A program made the translations under genes and the position numbers. Positions 1 through 6,371 of a DNA stretch of 7,333 bases are shown here, piece by piece. The stretch comes from Methanothrix sp. (GTDB lineage: Archaea > Halobacteriota > Methanosarcinia > Methanotrichales > Methanotrichaceae), in the NCBI GenBank assembly GCA_011620785.1, contig WOYM01000010.1, positions 1 through 7,333 of the forward strand, given 5' to 3'. Every line of letters begins with the position of its first letter. Position 1 is the first letter of the stretch. The notes under the pieces are model-generated. The model was not told the origin of the DNA and did no database searches. It saw only the letters and a program-made list of their open reading frames with translations.

Positions 1-42
1 TTGTCGATAAGGACGACGGAGTATTGATATGTTAATTAGGAA

Positions 43-57
43 CTGCTACACTAGCAG
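43..57. repeat. Inverted repeat at the MFS break point
   Basis: CTGCTA-CAC-TAGCAG is a perfect 6-bp inverted repeat with a 3-base spacer, lying exactly where the MFS frame stops. One arm supplies the premature TAG. It may mark a rearrangement junction or a small cruciform, but an arm this short can also arise by chance. Confidence 0.4.
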
Positions 58-225
58 CTGCGACGCTCCGTAGATGGATATTATGAACCCAAGCAGGGTG
101 TAAGACGCCCCCAGGTCCATAACATAGTTGGGAAAGAACGGTGCGACCAGAGTGAACCCCAGGACGGCGACGAATACCGCTAGATAGAGGGGCCAGAGCG
201 AACCGAAATCCTTGGTTATTTGCAT
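46..225 (-). pseudogene. MFS transporter, N-terminal fragment (59 residues, ends early)
   Basis: This frame, too short for many gene callers, starts at ATG 225-223 and ends at TAG 48-46. The product begins MQITKDFGSLWPLYLAVF and contains two likely membrane segments (about residues 12-32 and 42-59). The stretch APFFPNYVMDLGAS followed by TLLGFIISIYGASQLL is typical of helix 1, the first loop and the start of helix 2 of major facilitator superfamily transporters. Family members are normally about 390-450 residues, and the GxLaDrxGrr loop motif should follow GASQLL within about ten residues. Instead there is a stop, and none of the three downstream frames to position 1 shows that motif. The start lies 6 bases after the upstream RAM gene, so it was probably translated from the same mRNA. 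I infer a broken or truncated gene; the substrate is unknown. A true 59-residue protein is less likely. Confidence 0.6.
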
Positions 226-231
226 CCTGTC

Positions 232-465
232 CTAGAACTTCAACTCCATGCCCAGAATGGTCTGAGTATTGGTCACTCCGTTTATCTCCCTCACATTCAT
301 CACTGCCCGGTTGAGGTCGGAGATGCCTTCCACGTCTACTATGGCGATGAAATCCCTCTCACCGTATACGGGAACGACCTCGCAGATCCCTTTGATCTTC
401 TCCAAGCGATCGTGGACTGCTTTCTCTGTCCCTGGCTCTACATTGATCATTATAAAACCCTTCAT
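232..465 (-). CDS. Stand-alone Lrp/AsnC effector-binding (RAM) domain protein
   Basis: This is a 77-residue protein made only of the Lrp/AsnC ligand-binding, or RAM, fold (beta-alpha-beta-beta-alpha-beta). Visible signs are a first strand KGFIMINVEPG, a helix around TEKAVHDRLEKIKG, the central VVPVYGERDFIAIVDV strand pair with the family's G-E-x-D-F loop, a second helix around DLNRAVMNVREI, and a last strand TNTQTILGMELKF. The DNA-binding helix-turn-helix of full-length Lrp (about 150 residues) is absent. Family members of this size usually form dimers or higher oligomers that bind amino acids or related small molecules, or partner with full-length regulators; the ligand here is unknown. The start ATG at 465 has a GGTGA-type ribosome binding site about 8 bases upstream. 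The gene lies 34 bases after the TPR gene and 6 bases before the MFS fragment, which suggests co-transcription. Confidence 0.85.
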   Translation of the reverse strand: MKGFIMINVEPGTEKAVHDRLEKIKGICEVVPVYGERDFIAIVDVEGISDLNRAVMNVREINGVTNTQTILGMELKF

Positions 466-499
466 AGCCTCTCACCTTGTTGATAGTTCTCGGGCGCTA

Positions 500-1027
500 T
501 TACTCTTTTCTCTCTGACCCGCCATCCATCTCGCATTTGGCCTTATCCCCGCTCTGTCCGTCCCTTTCCAGGATCTTTTTCTGCACCATCTCTATCTCAT
601 CCTCCAGGCGCTTTAAAGAGAGCTTCTCCCGGGCAAGGTACAGGCAGTTGAGGGCCTCCTCCAGCCTTCCCATAGCGGTTAGAACAACAGCAGTGGACTC
701 GAGGTCCATGGCATCTCCGCCCTTTTCCAGGACGGTATCGTAGGTCTCCAGGGCCTCAGGTAGCCTCTTTTGGTTTCGAAGCAGAAATGCACGGTTTCGC
801 AGAGCATCGAGATTACTCGGATCGAGGGCAAGAGATCGGTCGTAGCTCTCCAGAGCCTCATCGATTCGACCCAGGCCATAGAAGGCCACGCCCAGGTTGT
901 TCCAGGCCTCTGGCATATCCGGATTGGAGGCGGTGACAATTTGGAAGTATTCTATGGCCTTCTCAAAATCCCTTCTCCGGACGCAATCCATTCCTTTGTG
1001 AAGCTGAATCTTTTCTTTGCTGTTCAT
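500..1027 (-). CDS. Tetratricopeptide repeat (TPR) protein
   Basis: A 175-residue soluble protein built from about four TPR units at residues 6-37, 39-72, 73-105 and 107-139. The second is the clearest, with PEAWNNLGVAFYGLGRIDEA and the typical W-LG-Y-G-A-A-DP spacing. The remaining 36 residues form a charged helix followed by a low-complexity acidic/basic tail (KCEMDGGSERKE). TPR arrays are protein-protein interaction scaffolds, and no catalytic domain is present. No signal peptide or membrane segment is seen, so it is probably cytoplasmic. ATG 1027 lies 6 bases downstream of the DUF3467 stop with no clear ribosome binding site of its own, so translational coupling is likely. Function beyond partner binding cannot be deduced; its operon partners (DUF3467, RAM) are the natural interaction candidates. 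Confidence 0.85.
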   Translation of the reverse strand: MNSKEKIQLHKGMDCVRRRDFEKAIEYFQIVTASNPDMPEAWNNLGVAFYGLGRIDEALESYDRSLALDPSNLDALRNRAFLLRNQKRLPEALETYDTVLEKGGDAMDLESTAVVLTAMGRLEEALNCLYLAREKLSLKRLEDEIEMVQKKILERDGQSGDKAKCEMDGGSERKE

Positions 1028-1033
1028 GGATCA

Positions 1034-1378
1034 TCACATGTAGCCCTGAATGGGGGCAGATTCTCCGGATTTTTCCGTGTTACCCTTCTCGCCAGACCCT
1101 GCTCCAGGCCTCTTGATTTCCCCAAATTTCTTCTCATAATCCTTGATATGCTCTTCCAGCCATCTAGCCAGCTCCTTGGCAGCTAGGGGGGATAAGATGA
1201 TCTCCATCTCGATCTTTCTTTCCATGACGGTGATGTTCTTGTTCCCATCTATCTGGATCTTGGGCGAATCATTGTAAAAAGCAATTCTGAAGTCATAGGG
1301 GCTGTGGCCGCCTATTGCCCCGATGGCATAGATCTGCTTGAACTCGGAGCTGCGCGTGGTCTCTACAGATACTTCCAT
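1034..1378 (-). CDS. DUF3467 family protein
   Basis: A 114-residue protein that I match to DUF3467, a small family of unknown function in bacteria and archaea. The matching pattern is YAIGAIGGHSPYDFRIAFYN near the N-terminus, a central strand region (NKNITVMERKIEMEIILSP), then LAAKELARWLEEHIKDYEKK leading into FGEIK. The family's usual form has a Y-A...yDf.l.F block, an R.MSP.hAK block and a terminal YE..fG.I. The last 25 or so residues are a glycine/serine/lysine-rich tail, probably disordered. ATG 1378 is supported by a TATA-like element centred about 27 bases upstream, which would make the transcript leaderless. It is the first gene of the leftward cluster. Its stop overlaps a sequence 6 bases ahead of the TPR start. 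Role unknown. Confidence 0.8.
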   Translation of the reverse strand: MEVSVETTRSSEFKQIYAIGAIGGHSPYDFRIAFYNDSPKIQIDGNKNITVMERKIEMEIILSPLAAKELARWLEEHIKDYEKKFGEIKRPGAGSGEKGNTEKSGESAPIQGYM

Positions 1379-1395
1379 AGACCGAATTATGGTCT
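1379..1395. promoter_or_regulatory. Possible operator: AGACC-N7-GGTCT inverted repeat
   Basis: A perfect 5-bp inverted repeat, AGACC GAATTAT GGTCT, fills the gap between the DUF3467 start codon and its TATA box. Archaeal repressors often bind in this place, blocking polymerase recruitment or initiation. The 17-bp span and AT-rich centre resemble binding sites of dimeric helix-turn-helix regulators. No regulator is identified, and the operator role is inferred from position and symmetry only. Confidence 0.35.
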
Positions 1396-1399
1396 CAAG

Positions 1400-1410
1400 A
1401 TTAAAAAAGA
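1400..1410 (-). promoter_or_regulatory. TATA box for the leftward DUF3467-TPR-RAM cluster
   Basis: On the minus strand this reads CTTTTTTAAT-like sequence (TTTTTTAATC from 1410 to 1401). Its centre lies about 27 bases before ATG 1378. In archaea the TATA centre sits about 25-27 bases before the transcription start, so transcription would begin at or next to the ATG, giving a leaderless mRNA. This fits the absence of a Shine-Dalgarno sequence before that ATG. Confidence 0.5.
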
Positions 1411-1452
1411 TGATGATCTCTTTGCTACGATCTGATCGTCGAACTCATCATC
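1409..1452. repeat. Nested inverted repeats upstream of carA
   Basis: The outer arms GATGATGA (1409-1416) and TCATCATC (1445-1452) are perfectly complementary over 8 bp. They enclose an inner dyad ACGAT-CTG-ATCGT (1427-1439). The nested pair could form a cruciform or, if transcribed, an RNA stem in the carA leader; it could also be two protein-binding sites. It lies in the only noncoding DNA between the divergent transcription units. Confidence 0.4.
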
Positions 1453-1458
1453 GAAATG

Positions 1459-1466
1459 TATTTAGA
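1459..1466 (+). promoter_or_regulatory. Weak TATA-box candidate for carAB
   Basis: TATTTAGA preceded by CGAAATG resembles a TATA box with an upstream BRE. Its centre predicts transcription starting near 1488, about 6 bases before the ATG at 1495 that the CarA family alignment favours. An alternative is TTAAAAAA at 1401-1408, which would start transcription near 1430 and leave the nested dyads partly in the leader. Confidence 0.3.
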
Positions 1467-1494
1467 CGACCTGGCGTCTTGTTTTCCCGATAAT

Positions 1495-2607
1495 ATGATT
1501 GGGCTCTTAGGGTTAGAAGACGGTACTCGGGTGATAGGTACCGGTTTTGGTGCGCCCGGCGTTGTCGCGGGCGAACTGGTCTTCACAACCATCATGTCCG
1601 GTTATGAGGAGGCGCTGACCGATCCCTCTTATCATGGAGAGATGCTGTTGTTCACTTATCCTCTCCAGGGTAATTATGGGGTGAGCGGGGACGATTTTCA
1701 GTCGGACGGGATGTGGCCCAGGGCCATGATCTGCAGGGAGCACTGGGACCGTCCGACTCATCACCGCCTGAACAAAACCCTCAATCAGTTCTTGCTGGGT
1801 GAGGGCCGGCCTGGATTGTGCGACGTGGACACCAGGATGCTCACCATTAAGGTGAGAGAGCAAGGGGTGCTGAAGGCCGCGGTTGCCGTGGGGGAGAAGG
1901 ACGAGATCATGGATCTGGATGTGGTGGGCCTGGCCCGGTCCCAGCCGGACATATCCAGCCAGGACCTCCTGAGGGATGTCACCTGCAAAAAGCCCTACCG
2001 GATTGAAGGCCGGGGCAAGAGGATCGCGGTGATCGACCTGGGGATCAAGAGGAGGATATTGAGAAGCCTATCAGATAGGGATTTTGATCTGATGGTGCTC
2101 CCTGCACATAGCACGATTCAGGATATTGAAGCGGCTGGACCCGATGCCCTGTTTCTGTCCAATGGCCCTGGGGACCCGGAGAGGGCGGAGAAGGCCATCC
2201 AGGCCGTGCGCCATTTTGCTGGAGAGATGCCCATATTTGGCATATGCCTGGGCCATCAGGTCATATCCCTGGCTCTGGGGGCGGAGACCTTCAAGCTCAA
2301 GTTCGGCCATCATGGGGGCAATCAGCCGGTCAAAGACCTGGAGAAGGGGATAGTCTACATCACCTCTCAGAACCATAACTTCGCCGTTGTTCCCTCCTCC
2401 CTGGAGGGGACGGGGCTGGAGGTCACCCAGCTTAATGCCAGCGACGGGACGGTGGAGGGGATCCAGAGTAAGAGCCTGGATGTCATCGCGGTGCAGTATC
2501 ACCCTGAGGCCTATCCTGGGCCTCATTGTACCACCGATCACTTCTTCAGCTCAGTGGTGGGGGTCATGAACGGCAAGAGCGGCCGGGCTCTGGCGGGGAG
2601 GGGATAG
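1495..2607 (+). CDS. carA: Carbamoyl-phosphate synthetase small (glutaminase) subunit
   Basis: CarA hydrolyses glutamine and channels the ammonia to CarB for carbamoyl-phosphate synthesis (pyrimidine and arginine pathways, cytoplasm). With this start it has 370 residues, close to the usual 360-385. The N-terminal CPSase small-chain domain (about 1-140) shows GLEDGTRVIGTGFGAPG, SGYEEALTDPSYHGE and the VDTRMLTIKVREQG block. The C-terminal class I glutamine amidotransferase domain (about 175-360) has SNGPGDP, the nucleophile Cys251 in GICLGHQ, QNHNFAV, and His336/Glu338 in QYHPEA, so the catalytic triad is complete. I chose ATG 1495 because family members begin only a few residues before GLEDGT. 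An in-frame ATG at 1456 would add 13 residues (MYLDDLASCFPDN) not typical of the family. Neither start has a clear ribosome binding site. The stop is 3 bases before carB. Confidence 0.95.
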   Translation: MIGLLGLEDGTRVIGTGFGAPGVVAGELVFTTIMSGYEEALTDPSYHGEMLLFTYPLQGNYGVSGDDFQSDGMWPRAMICREHWDRPTHHRLNKTLNQFLLGEGRPGLCDVDTRMLTIKVREQGVLKAAVAVGEKDEIMDLDVVGLARSQPDISSQDLLRDVTCKKPYRIEGRGKRIAVIDLGIKRRILRSLSDRDFDLMVLPAHSTIQDIEAAGPDALFLSNGPGDPERAEKAIQAVRHFAGEMPIFGICLGHQVISLALGAETFKLKFGHHGGNQPVKDLEKGIVYITSQNHNFAVVPSSLEGTGLEVTQLNASDGTVEGIQSKSLDVIAVQYHPEAYPGPHCTTDHFFSSVVGVMNGKSGRALAGRG

Positions 2608-2610
2608 AGA

Positions 2611-5600
2611 ATGCCTAAAAGAGCGGATATACATAAGGTCCTTCTCATAGGTTCGGGGCCCATTCAGATCGGCCAGGCGGCGGAGTTTGATTTCTCCGGG
2701 TCTCAGGCCTGCAAGTCCCTGCGCGAGGAGGGGATTGAGGTGGTCCTGGTCAACTCCAATCCGGCCACCATCATGACCGATCCGGACACCGCGGACAAGG
2801 TCTATATCGAGCCCCTGGAGCCGGATATCGTCGCCAAGATCATTGAGAAGGAGAGGCCGGATGGAATCATCGCCGGCATCGGCGGTCAGACCGGACTGAA
2901 CATCACCTCCGAGCTGGCGGAAAAGGGAATTTTAGAGAAGTACAATGTGGAGGTGCTTGGGACCTCAGTCAAATCCATTCAGGAGGCTGAGGACCGGGAC
3001 CTGTTCAAGCAGGCCATGCAGAAGGTGGGCGAGCCGGTGCCAGAGAGCCGGGCGGTCAACACTCTGGATGAGGCTCTGGAGGTTATGGAGGAGCTTGGTC
3101 TGCCCCTGGTGATCAGGCCCGCATATACGTTGGGCGGCTCGGGAGGAGGCATAGCCAAGACCCGGGAGGAGCTCTTGCAGATCTGCGACCTGGGGCTGAA
3201 AAGGTCCAGGATCAGCCAGGTGCTCCTCGAAGAGAGCGTGGGGGGCTGGACGGAGCTGGAGTATGAGGTGATGAGGGATAGCAATGATACCTGCATCACC
3301 ATCTGCAATATGGAGAACATGGACCCCATGGGGATTCACACAGGCGAGTCGATAGTGGTGACCCCCATCCAGACCCTCACCGACCATGAGATTCAGATGC
3401 TCAGGAGCGCGGCCATCAATATCATCCGGGCTCTTAAGATCGAGGGGGGCTGCAACATCCAGTTTGCGGTCAAGGATGGCGAGTACCGGGTGATCGAGGT
3501 CAACCCCCGCGTATCCCGCTCCAGCGCCCTGGCCTCCAAAGCCACCGGCTATCCTATTGCCCGGGTGACGGCTAAGATCGCCATTGGCATGACACTGGAT
3601 GAGATCAGAAACGATGTCACCCGGGAGACGCCGGCATCCTTCGAGCCGATGGTGGATTATGTGGTGGCTAAGATCCCCCGCTGGCCGTTTGACAAGTTCG
3701 TCCGGGCGGACAAAACCCTTACCACCGCCATGAAGTCCACCGGCGAGGTGATGGCCATCGGCAGGAGCTATGAGGAGGCGCTCTTGAAGGCCGTACGGTC
3801 TTTGGATATCGACAAGGATTTCGGATACAAGGGAAAGTATGCCGCCTGGACGGACGAGGAGCTGCGGGATCTGCTAGTGAATCCCACAGACGACCGACTG
3901 TTTGCCATCTATGAGGCTCTGAAGAGGGGGACCAGTCCCGAGGAGATATCGGATATCACCGGCATTGGGCCCTACTTCATCTACCGGATTGTAAATATCG
4001 TTCGGATGGAGGAGGAGATAAGGCGAGCTAAGGGAACGAACGAAAATTCCGTTATGGATGCGGATACCCTGCGCCGGGCAAAGAGGGTGGGATTTACCGA
4101 TGAGAAGATCGGATCGATGGTGGGACGAAGCCGGGAGGAGATAGCTGACCTGCGCCGATCCCTGAAGATCATTCCCACCTTCAAGATGGTGGATACCTGC
4201 GCTGCGGAGTTTGAGGCCACCACTCCCTATTACTACTCCTCCTACGATACCCAGTGCGAGCTTGTGCCCTCCGGCCGGAAGAAGATCCTCATCCTGGGCT
4301 CGGGCCCTATCCGGATCGGACAGGGGATAGAGTTCGACTACTGCACCGTTCATGCGGTCATGGCCCTGCGCGAACAGGGTATCGAAGCCCATATCATCAA
4401 TAACAATCCAGAGACCGTCTCCACCGATTATGATACCTCGGACAAGTTGTTCTTCGAGCCGGTCACCCTGGAGGATGTGATGAACATCATTGAGAAGGAG
4501 GAGCCCTACGGCCTGATGGTGCAGTTCGGCGGCCAGACGGCCATCAACCTGGCTCTCCCTCTGGAAAAGGAGATCGCTCGCCTGGGGCTGAAGACGAGAA
4601 TTCTGGGCACCTCGCCTGACAGCATCGACCTGGCTGAGGACCGGGAGCGGTTCAATGCCCTCATGACCAGGCTGAACATCCCCCAGCCCAATGCGGGCAT
4701 CGCCTTCTCACCGGCTGAGGCGCGGGAGGTGGCGGCAAAGATAGGCTATCCTGTCCTGGTCCGGCCGAGCTACGTTTTAGGGGGCAGGGCGATGGAGATC
4801 GTCTATGATGAGAAGGGACTGGACGTCTACATGCAGGAGGCGGTGCGGGTATCGAGGGAGCATCCGGTCTTGATCGACGACTTCCTGCAGGATGCGGTGG
4901 AGATAGATGTGGATGCCGTCTGCGACGGGACGGATGTCCTGATTGGGGCGATCATGGAGCATATCGAGGAGGCGGGCATCCACTCAGGCGACAGCGCCTG
5001 CATGATACCGCCCCAGACATTGCCCGGCGTCGTCTTAGAGGTGGTGCGGGATTATGTGCGCAAGATCGCCCTGGGCCTGGGTGTGATCGGTATCGTCAAC
5101 CTGCAGATGGCTTACAAGGACGGCACAGTTTATGTCCTGGAGGCCAACCCCCGATCCAGCCGGACCATACCCTTCGTCTCCAAGGCCACCGGCCTGCCCC
5201 TGGCCAAGATAGCGGCCAATGTGATGATCGGCAAGTCATTGGCCGAGCAGGGGTACACCAGGGAGCCTAAGGTGCCCTATGTGGCGGTAAAGGAGGTTCT
5301 CCTGCCCTTCGATAAGCTGCCCGGGGCGGATGCCCTCCTGGGCCCGGAGATGAGGTCCACGGGAGAGGTGATGGGCATTGACTACCAGCTGGGCCTGGCT
5401 TTCTTCAAGGCGGAGCTGTCGGCCTACAATCCCCTGCCCCTGGGGGGAGTGGTCTTCATATCGGTCAAAGACGAGGACAAGGCGGCGGCGGCTGTGGCGG
5501 CGAGGAAGCTCGTCGATGCAGGCCTGGTTATAATCGCCACGGACAACACTGCGGAGTACCTGAAAAAATCGGGCATAGCAGTGGAGAGGGTGCAGAAGAT

Positions 5601-5853
5601 CTATAACGGCAGCCCCAATGTGCTGGATTATATGAAGCGTGGGGAGGTGAAGCTGATAATCAACACTCCCACCACCAAGCAGTCGGTGAAAGACGGCTAC
5701 CAGATCCGGAGGAGTGCGGTGGACTATCATGTGCCCTATATCACCACCATCCAGGCGGCGCAGGCGGCGGCCGATGCCATTCTCCTCGCCGGGAAGGATC
5801 AGGTCACCATCAAGGCCCTGGATGAGTACCATCGGGAGGTCTATTACACCTGA
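2611..5853 (+). CDS. carB: Carbamoyl-phosphate synthetase large (synthetase) subunit
   Basis: CarB makes carbamoyl phosphate from bicarbonate, ammonia supplied by CarA, and two ATP. At 1080 residues it matches the usual full length of about 1050-1080, with no break. It contains two homologous halves. The first has GSGPIQIGQAAEFDFSGSQA near residues 14-33, IRPAYTLGGSGGG, and the ATP-grasp metal/phosphate residues E296, N298 and R300 in EVNPRVSRSSALASKATG. An oligomerisation linker follows (about 400-550). The second half starts at about 556 (ILGSGPIRIGQGIEFDYC) and has E844, N846 and R848 in EANPRSSRT. A C-terminal MGS-like allosteric domain (about 940-1080) contains VFISVKDEDK and IINTPTTKQS, where family members bind UMP, IMP or ornithine. 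The start is fixed by GGAGG 9 bases upstream (2597-2601), inside the end of carA, so the two genes form an operon. Confidence 0.97.
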   Translation: MPKRADIHKVLLIGSGPIQIGQAAEFDFSGSQACKSLREEGIEVVLVNSNPATIMTDPDTADKVYIEPLEPDIVAKIIEKERPDGIIAGIGGQTGLNITSELAEKGILEKYNVEVLGTSVKSIQEAEDRDLFKQAMQKVGEPVPESRAVNTLDEALEVMEELGLPLVIRPAYTLGGSGGGIAKTREELLQICDLGLKRSRISQVLLEESVGGWTELEYEVMRDSNDTCITICNMENMDPMGIHTGESIVVTPIQTLTDHEIQMLRSAAINIIRALKIEGGCNIQFAVKDGEYRVIEVNPRVSRSSALASKATGYPIARVTAKIAIGMTLDEIRNDVTRETPASFEPMVDYVVAKIPRWPFDKFVRADKTLTTAMKSTGEVMAIGRSYEEALLKAVRSLDIDKDFGYKGKYAAWTDEELRDLLVNPTDDRLFAIYEALKRGTSPEEISDITGIGPYFIYRIVNIVRMEEEIRRAKGTNENSVMDADTLRRAKRVGFTDEKIGSMVGRSREEIADLRRSLKIIPTFKMVDTCAAEFEATTPYYYSSYDTQCELVPSGRKKILILGSGPIRIGQGIEFDYCTVHAVMALREQGIEAHIINNNPETVSTDYDTSDKLFFEPVTLEDVMNIIEKEEPYGLMVQFGGQTAINLALPLEKEIARLGLKTRILGTSPDSIDLAEDRERFNALMTRLNIPQPNAGIAFSPAEAREVAAKIGYPVLVRPSYVLGGRAMEIVYDEKGLDVYMQEAVRVSREHPVLIDDFLQDAVEIDVDAVCDGTDVLIGAIMEHIEEAGIHSGDSACMIPPQTLPGVVLEVVRDYVRKIALGLGVIGIVNLQMAYKDGTVYVLEANPRSSRTIPFVSKATGLPLAKIAANVMIGKSLAEQGYTREPKVPYVAVKEVLLPFDKLPGADALLGPEMRSTGEVMGIDYQLGLAFFKAELSAYNPLPLGGVVFISVKDEDKAAAAVAARKLVDAGLVIIATDNTAEYLKKSGIAVERVQKIYNGSPNVLDYMKRGEVKLIINTPTTKQSVKDGYQIRRSAVDYHVPYITTIQAAQAAADAILLAGKDQVTIKALDEYHREVYYT

Positions 5854-5884
5854 GGGGGTTGGGGGAGTTGGGCAGGATGGCGGG
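5854..5884 (+). other. Guanine-rich tract after carB, quadruplex potential
   Basis: The base after the carB stop begins a series of guanine runs on the coding strand: 5854-5858, 5861-5865, 5870-5872 and 5882-5884. The first three are separated by 2 and 4 bases and the last by 9. Four runs of at least three guanines could fold as a DNA or mRNA G-quadruplex, although the last loop is longer than the usual limit of 7. The rest of the 130-base gap to the tRNA genes holds C-rich stretches (for example 5926-5931) that could pair with it. No gene and no U-rich terminator is seen there. Confidence 0.35.
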
Positions 5885-5941
5885 TAAGATGCATTCTCGT
5901 CCCTGCAGAATTCTCTCCCAGCGTGCCCCCCTTCTGCCTGA

Positions 5942-5957
5942 CCGAAGCCTTTATCTG
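5942..5957 (+). promoter_or_regulatory. BRE/TATA promoter of the tRNA-Val/tRNA-Phe pair
   Basis: CCGAAGCCTTTATCTG combines a purine-rich BRE-like element (5942-5947) with a TATA-like core CTTTATCT (5949-5956). The core is centred about 31 bases before the first tRNA base, which predicts a start about 5 bases upstream of mature tRNA-Val, as is usual for archaeal tRNA genes. No comparable element fits in the 7 bases between the two tRNAs. Confidence 0.55.
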
Positions 5958-5983
5958 CGAGGAAAGATAGGAAACCTGCTTGC

Positions 5984-6057
5984 GGGCCCGTGGTCTAGCT
6001 GGTTATGACGTCGCCTTGACATGGCGGAGGTCATGCGTTCGAATCGCGTCGGGCCCA
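5984..6057 (+). tRNA. tRNA-Val (anticodon GAC)
   Basis: The 74-base sequence folds as a complete cloverleaf. The acceptor stem GGGCCCG pairs with CGGGCCC, with discriminator A at 6057. The anticodon stem TCGCC/GGCGG encloses loop TTGACAT with anticodon GAC, which reads valine codons GUC and GUU. The T arm is ATGCG-TTCGAAT-CGCGT. The D arm has the GG pair in AGCTGGTTAT. No CCA is encoded (the next bases are CCT), so the 3' end would be added by nucleotidyltransferase, as in many archaea. No intron is present. Confidence 0.97.
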
Positions 6058-6064
6058 CCTATCT

Positions 6065-6137
<73 letters not shown>

Positions 6138-6235
6138 TATATTCTCTAAGCAAACAGTTCTATTGATGTTTATTCATGTGATTGTGGGGCCCGGCAATAT
6201 CTTGCCGTCTGTCGGAGGATGTCAGATAAAATAGA

Positions 6236-6319
6236 TCAAATTCCTTCTTTTCGGCAGAACTCATCAAAGTCCATGTACTTGTCTTTCTCTTTAAATACAT
6301 AGGGAGCGCGGAGGGTCAC
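6236..6319 (-). CDS. Short 27-codon frame with strong RBS, unrecognised (small protein or gene remnant)
   Basis: GTG (6319-6317) opens a frame ending at TGA (6238-6236). The product begins MTLRAPYVFKEKDK and ends YMDFDEFCRKEGI (initiator shown as M). It is rich in charged and aromatic residues and looks like genuine coding sequence, not a chance frame, but I do not recognise it. AGGAGG (6333-6328) lies 8 bases before the start codon, one of the best ribosome binding sites in the window. The frame sits downstream of an AT-rich, promoter-like stretch (6458-6478) and the large hairpin. It may be a real small protein or the 5' end of a decayed gene. The other frames running leftward toward the tRNA genes carry only short unremarkable extensions. 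Confidence 0.3.
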   Translation of the reverse strand: MTLRAPYVFKEKDKYMDFDEFCRKEGI

Positions 6320-6332
6320 GAATTCCCCCTCC
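6310..6332 (-). promoter_or_regulatory. Hairpin that can mask the RBS of the 27-codon frame
   Basis: On the minus strand GGAGGG (6332-6327), the core of the ribosome binding site, is perfectly complementary to CCCTCC (6315-6310), which lies in codons 2-4. The 11-base loop holds the GTG start codon. A six-pair all-G/C stem of this kind would hide the ribosome binding site. Read on the plus strand, the same stem is followed by TTTT and resembles a weak intrinsic terminator, so its role is ambiguous. Confidence 0.4.
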
Positions 6333-6371
6333 TTTTATGATGTGATTGTTTCTGGATCCCATCTAACCGAA

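Noticed and set aside
46..48. TAG in the MFS frame as a possible pyrrolysine codon
   Set aside because: Sequence beyond the TAG does not continue the MFS pattern, so recoding would not restore the protein. No pyrrolysine genes are visible.
2071..2541. Minus-strand frame of 156 codons inside carA
   Set aside because: It is antisense to the glutamine amidotransferase domain, whose catalytic motifs are intact on the plus strand, and is best explained as a shadow frame.
5236..5832. Long open frame (198 codons) on the minus strand inside carB
   Set aside because: It lies wholly antisense to a well conserved carB segment and its translation shows no domain-like pattern. Similar antisense frames at 2965-3387 and 3874-4392 are also by-products of GC-rich codon use.
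6290..6297. TTTAAATA as a plus-strand promoter for a small RNA
   Set aside because: It looks like a TATA box, but it lies within the minus-strand 27-codon frame and no plus-strand gene or clear terminator follows, so it was not listed separately.
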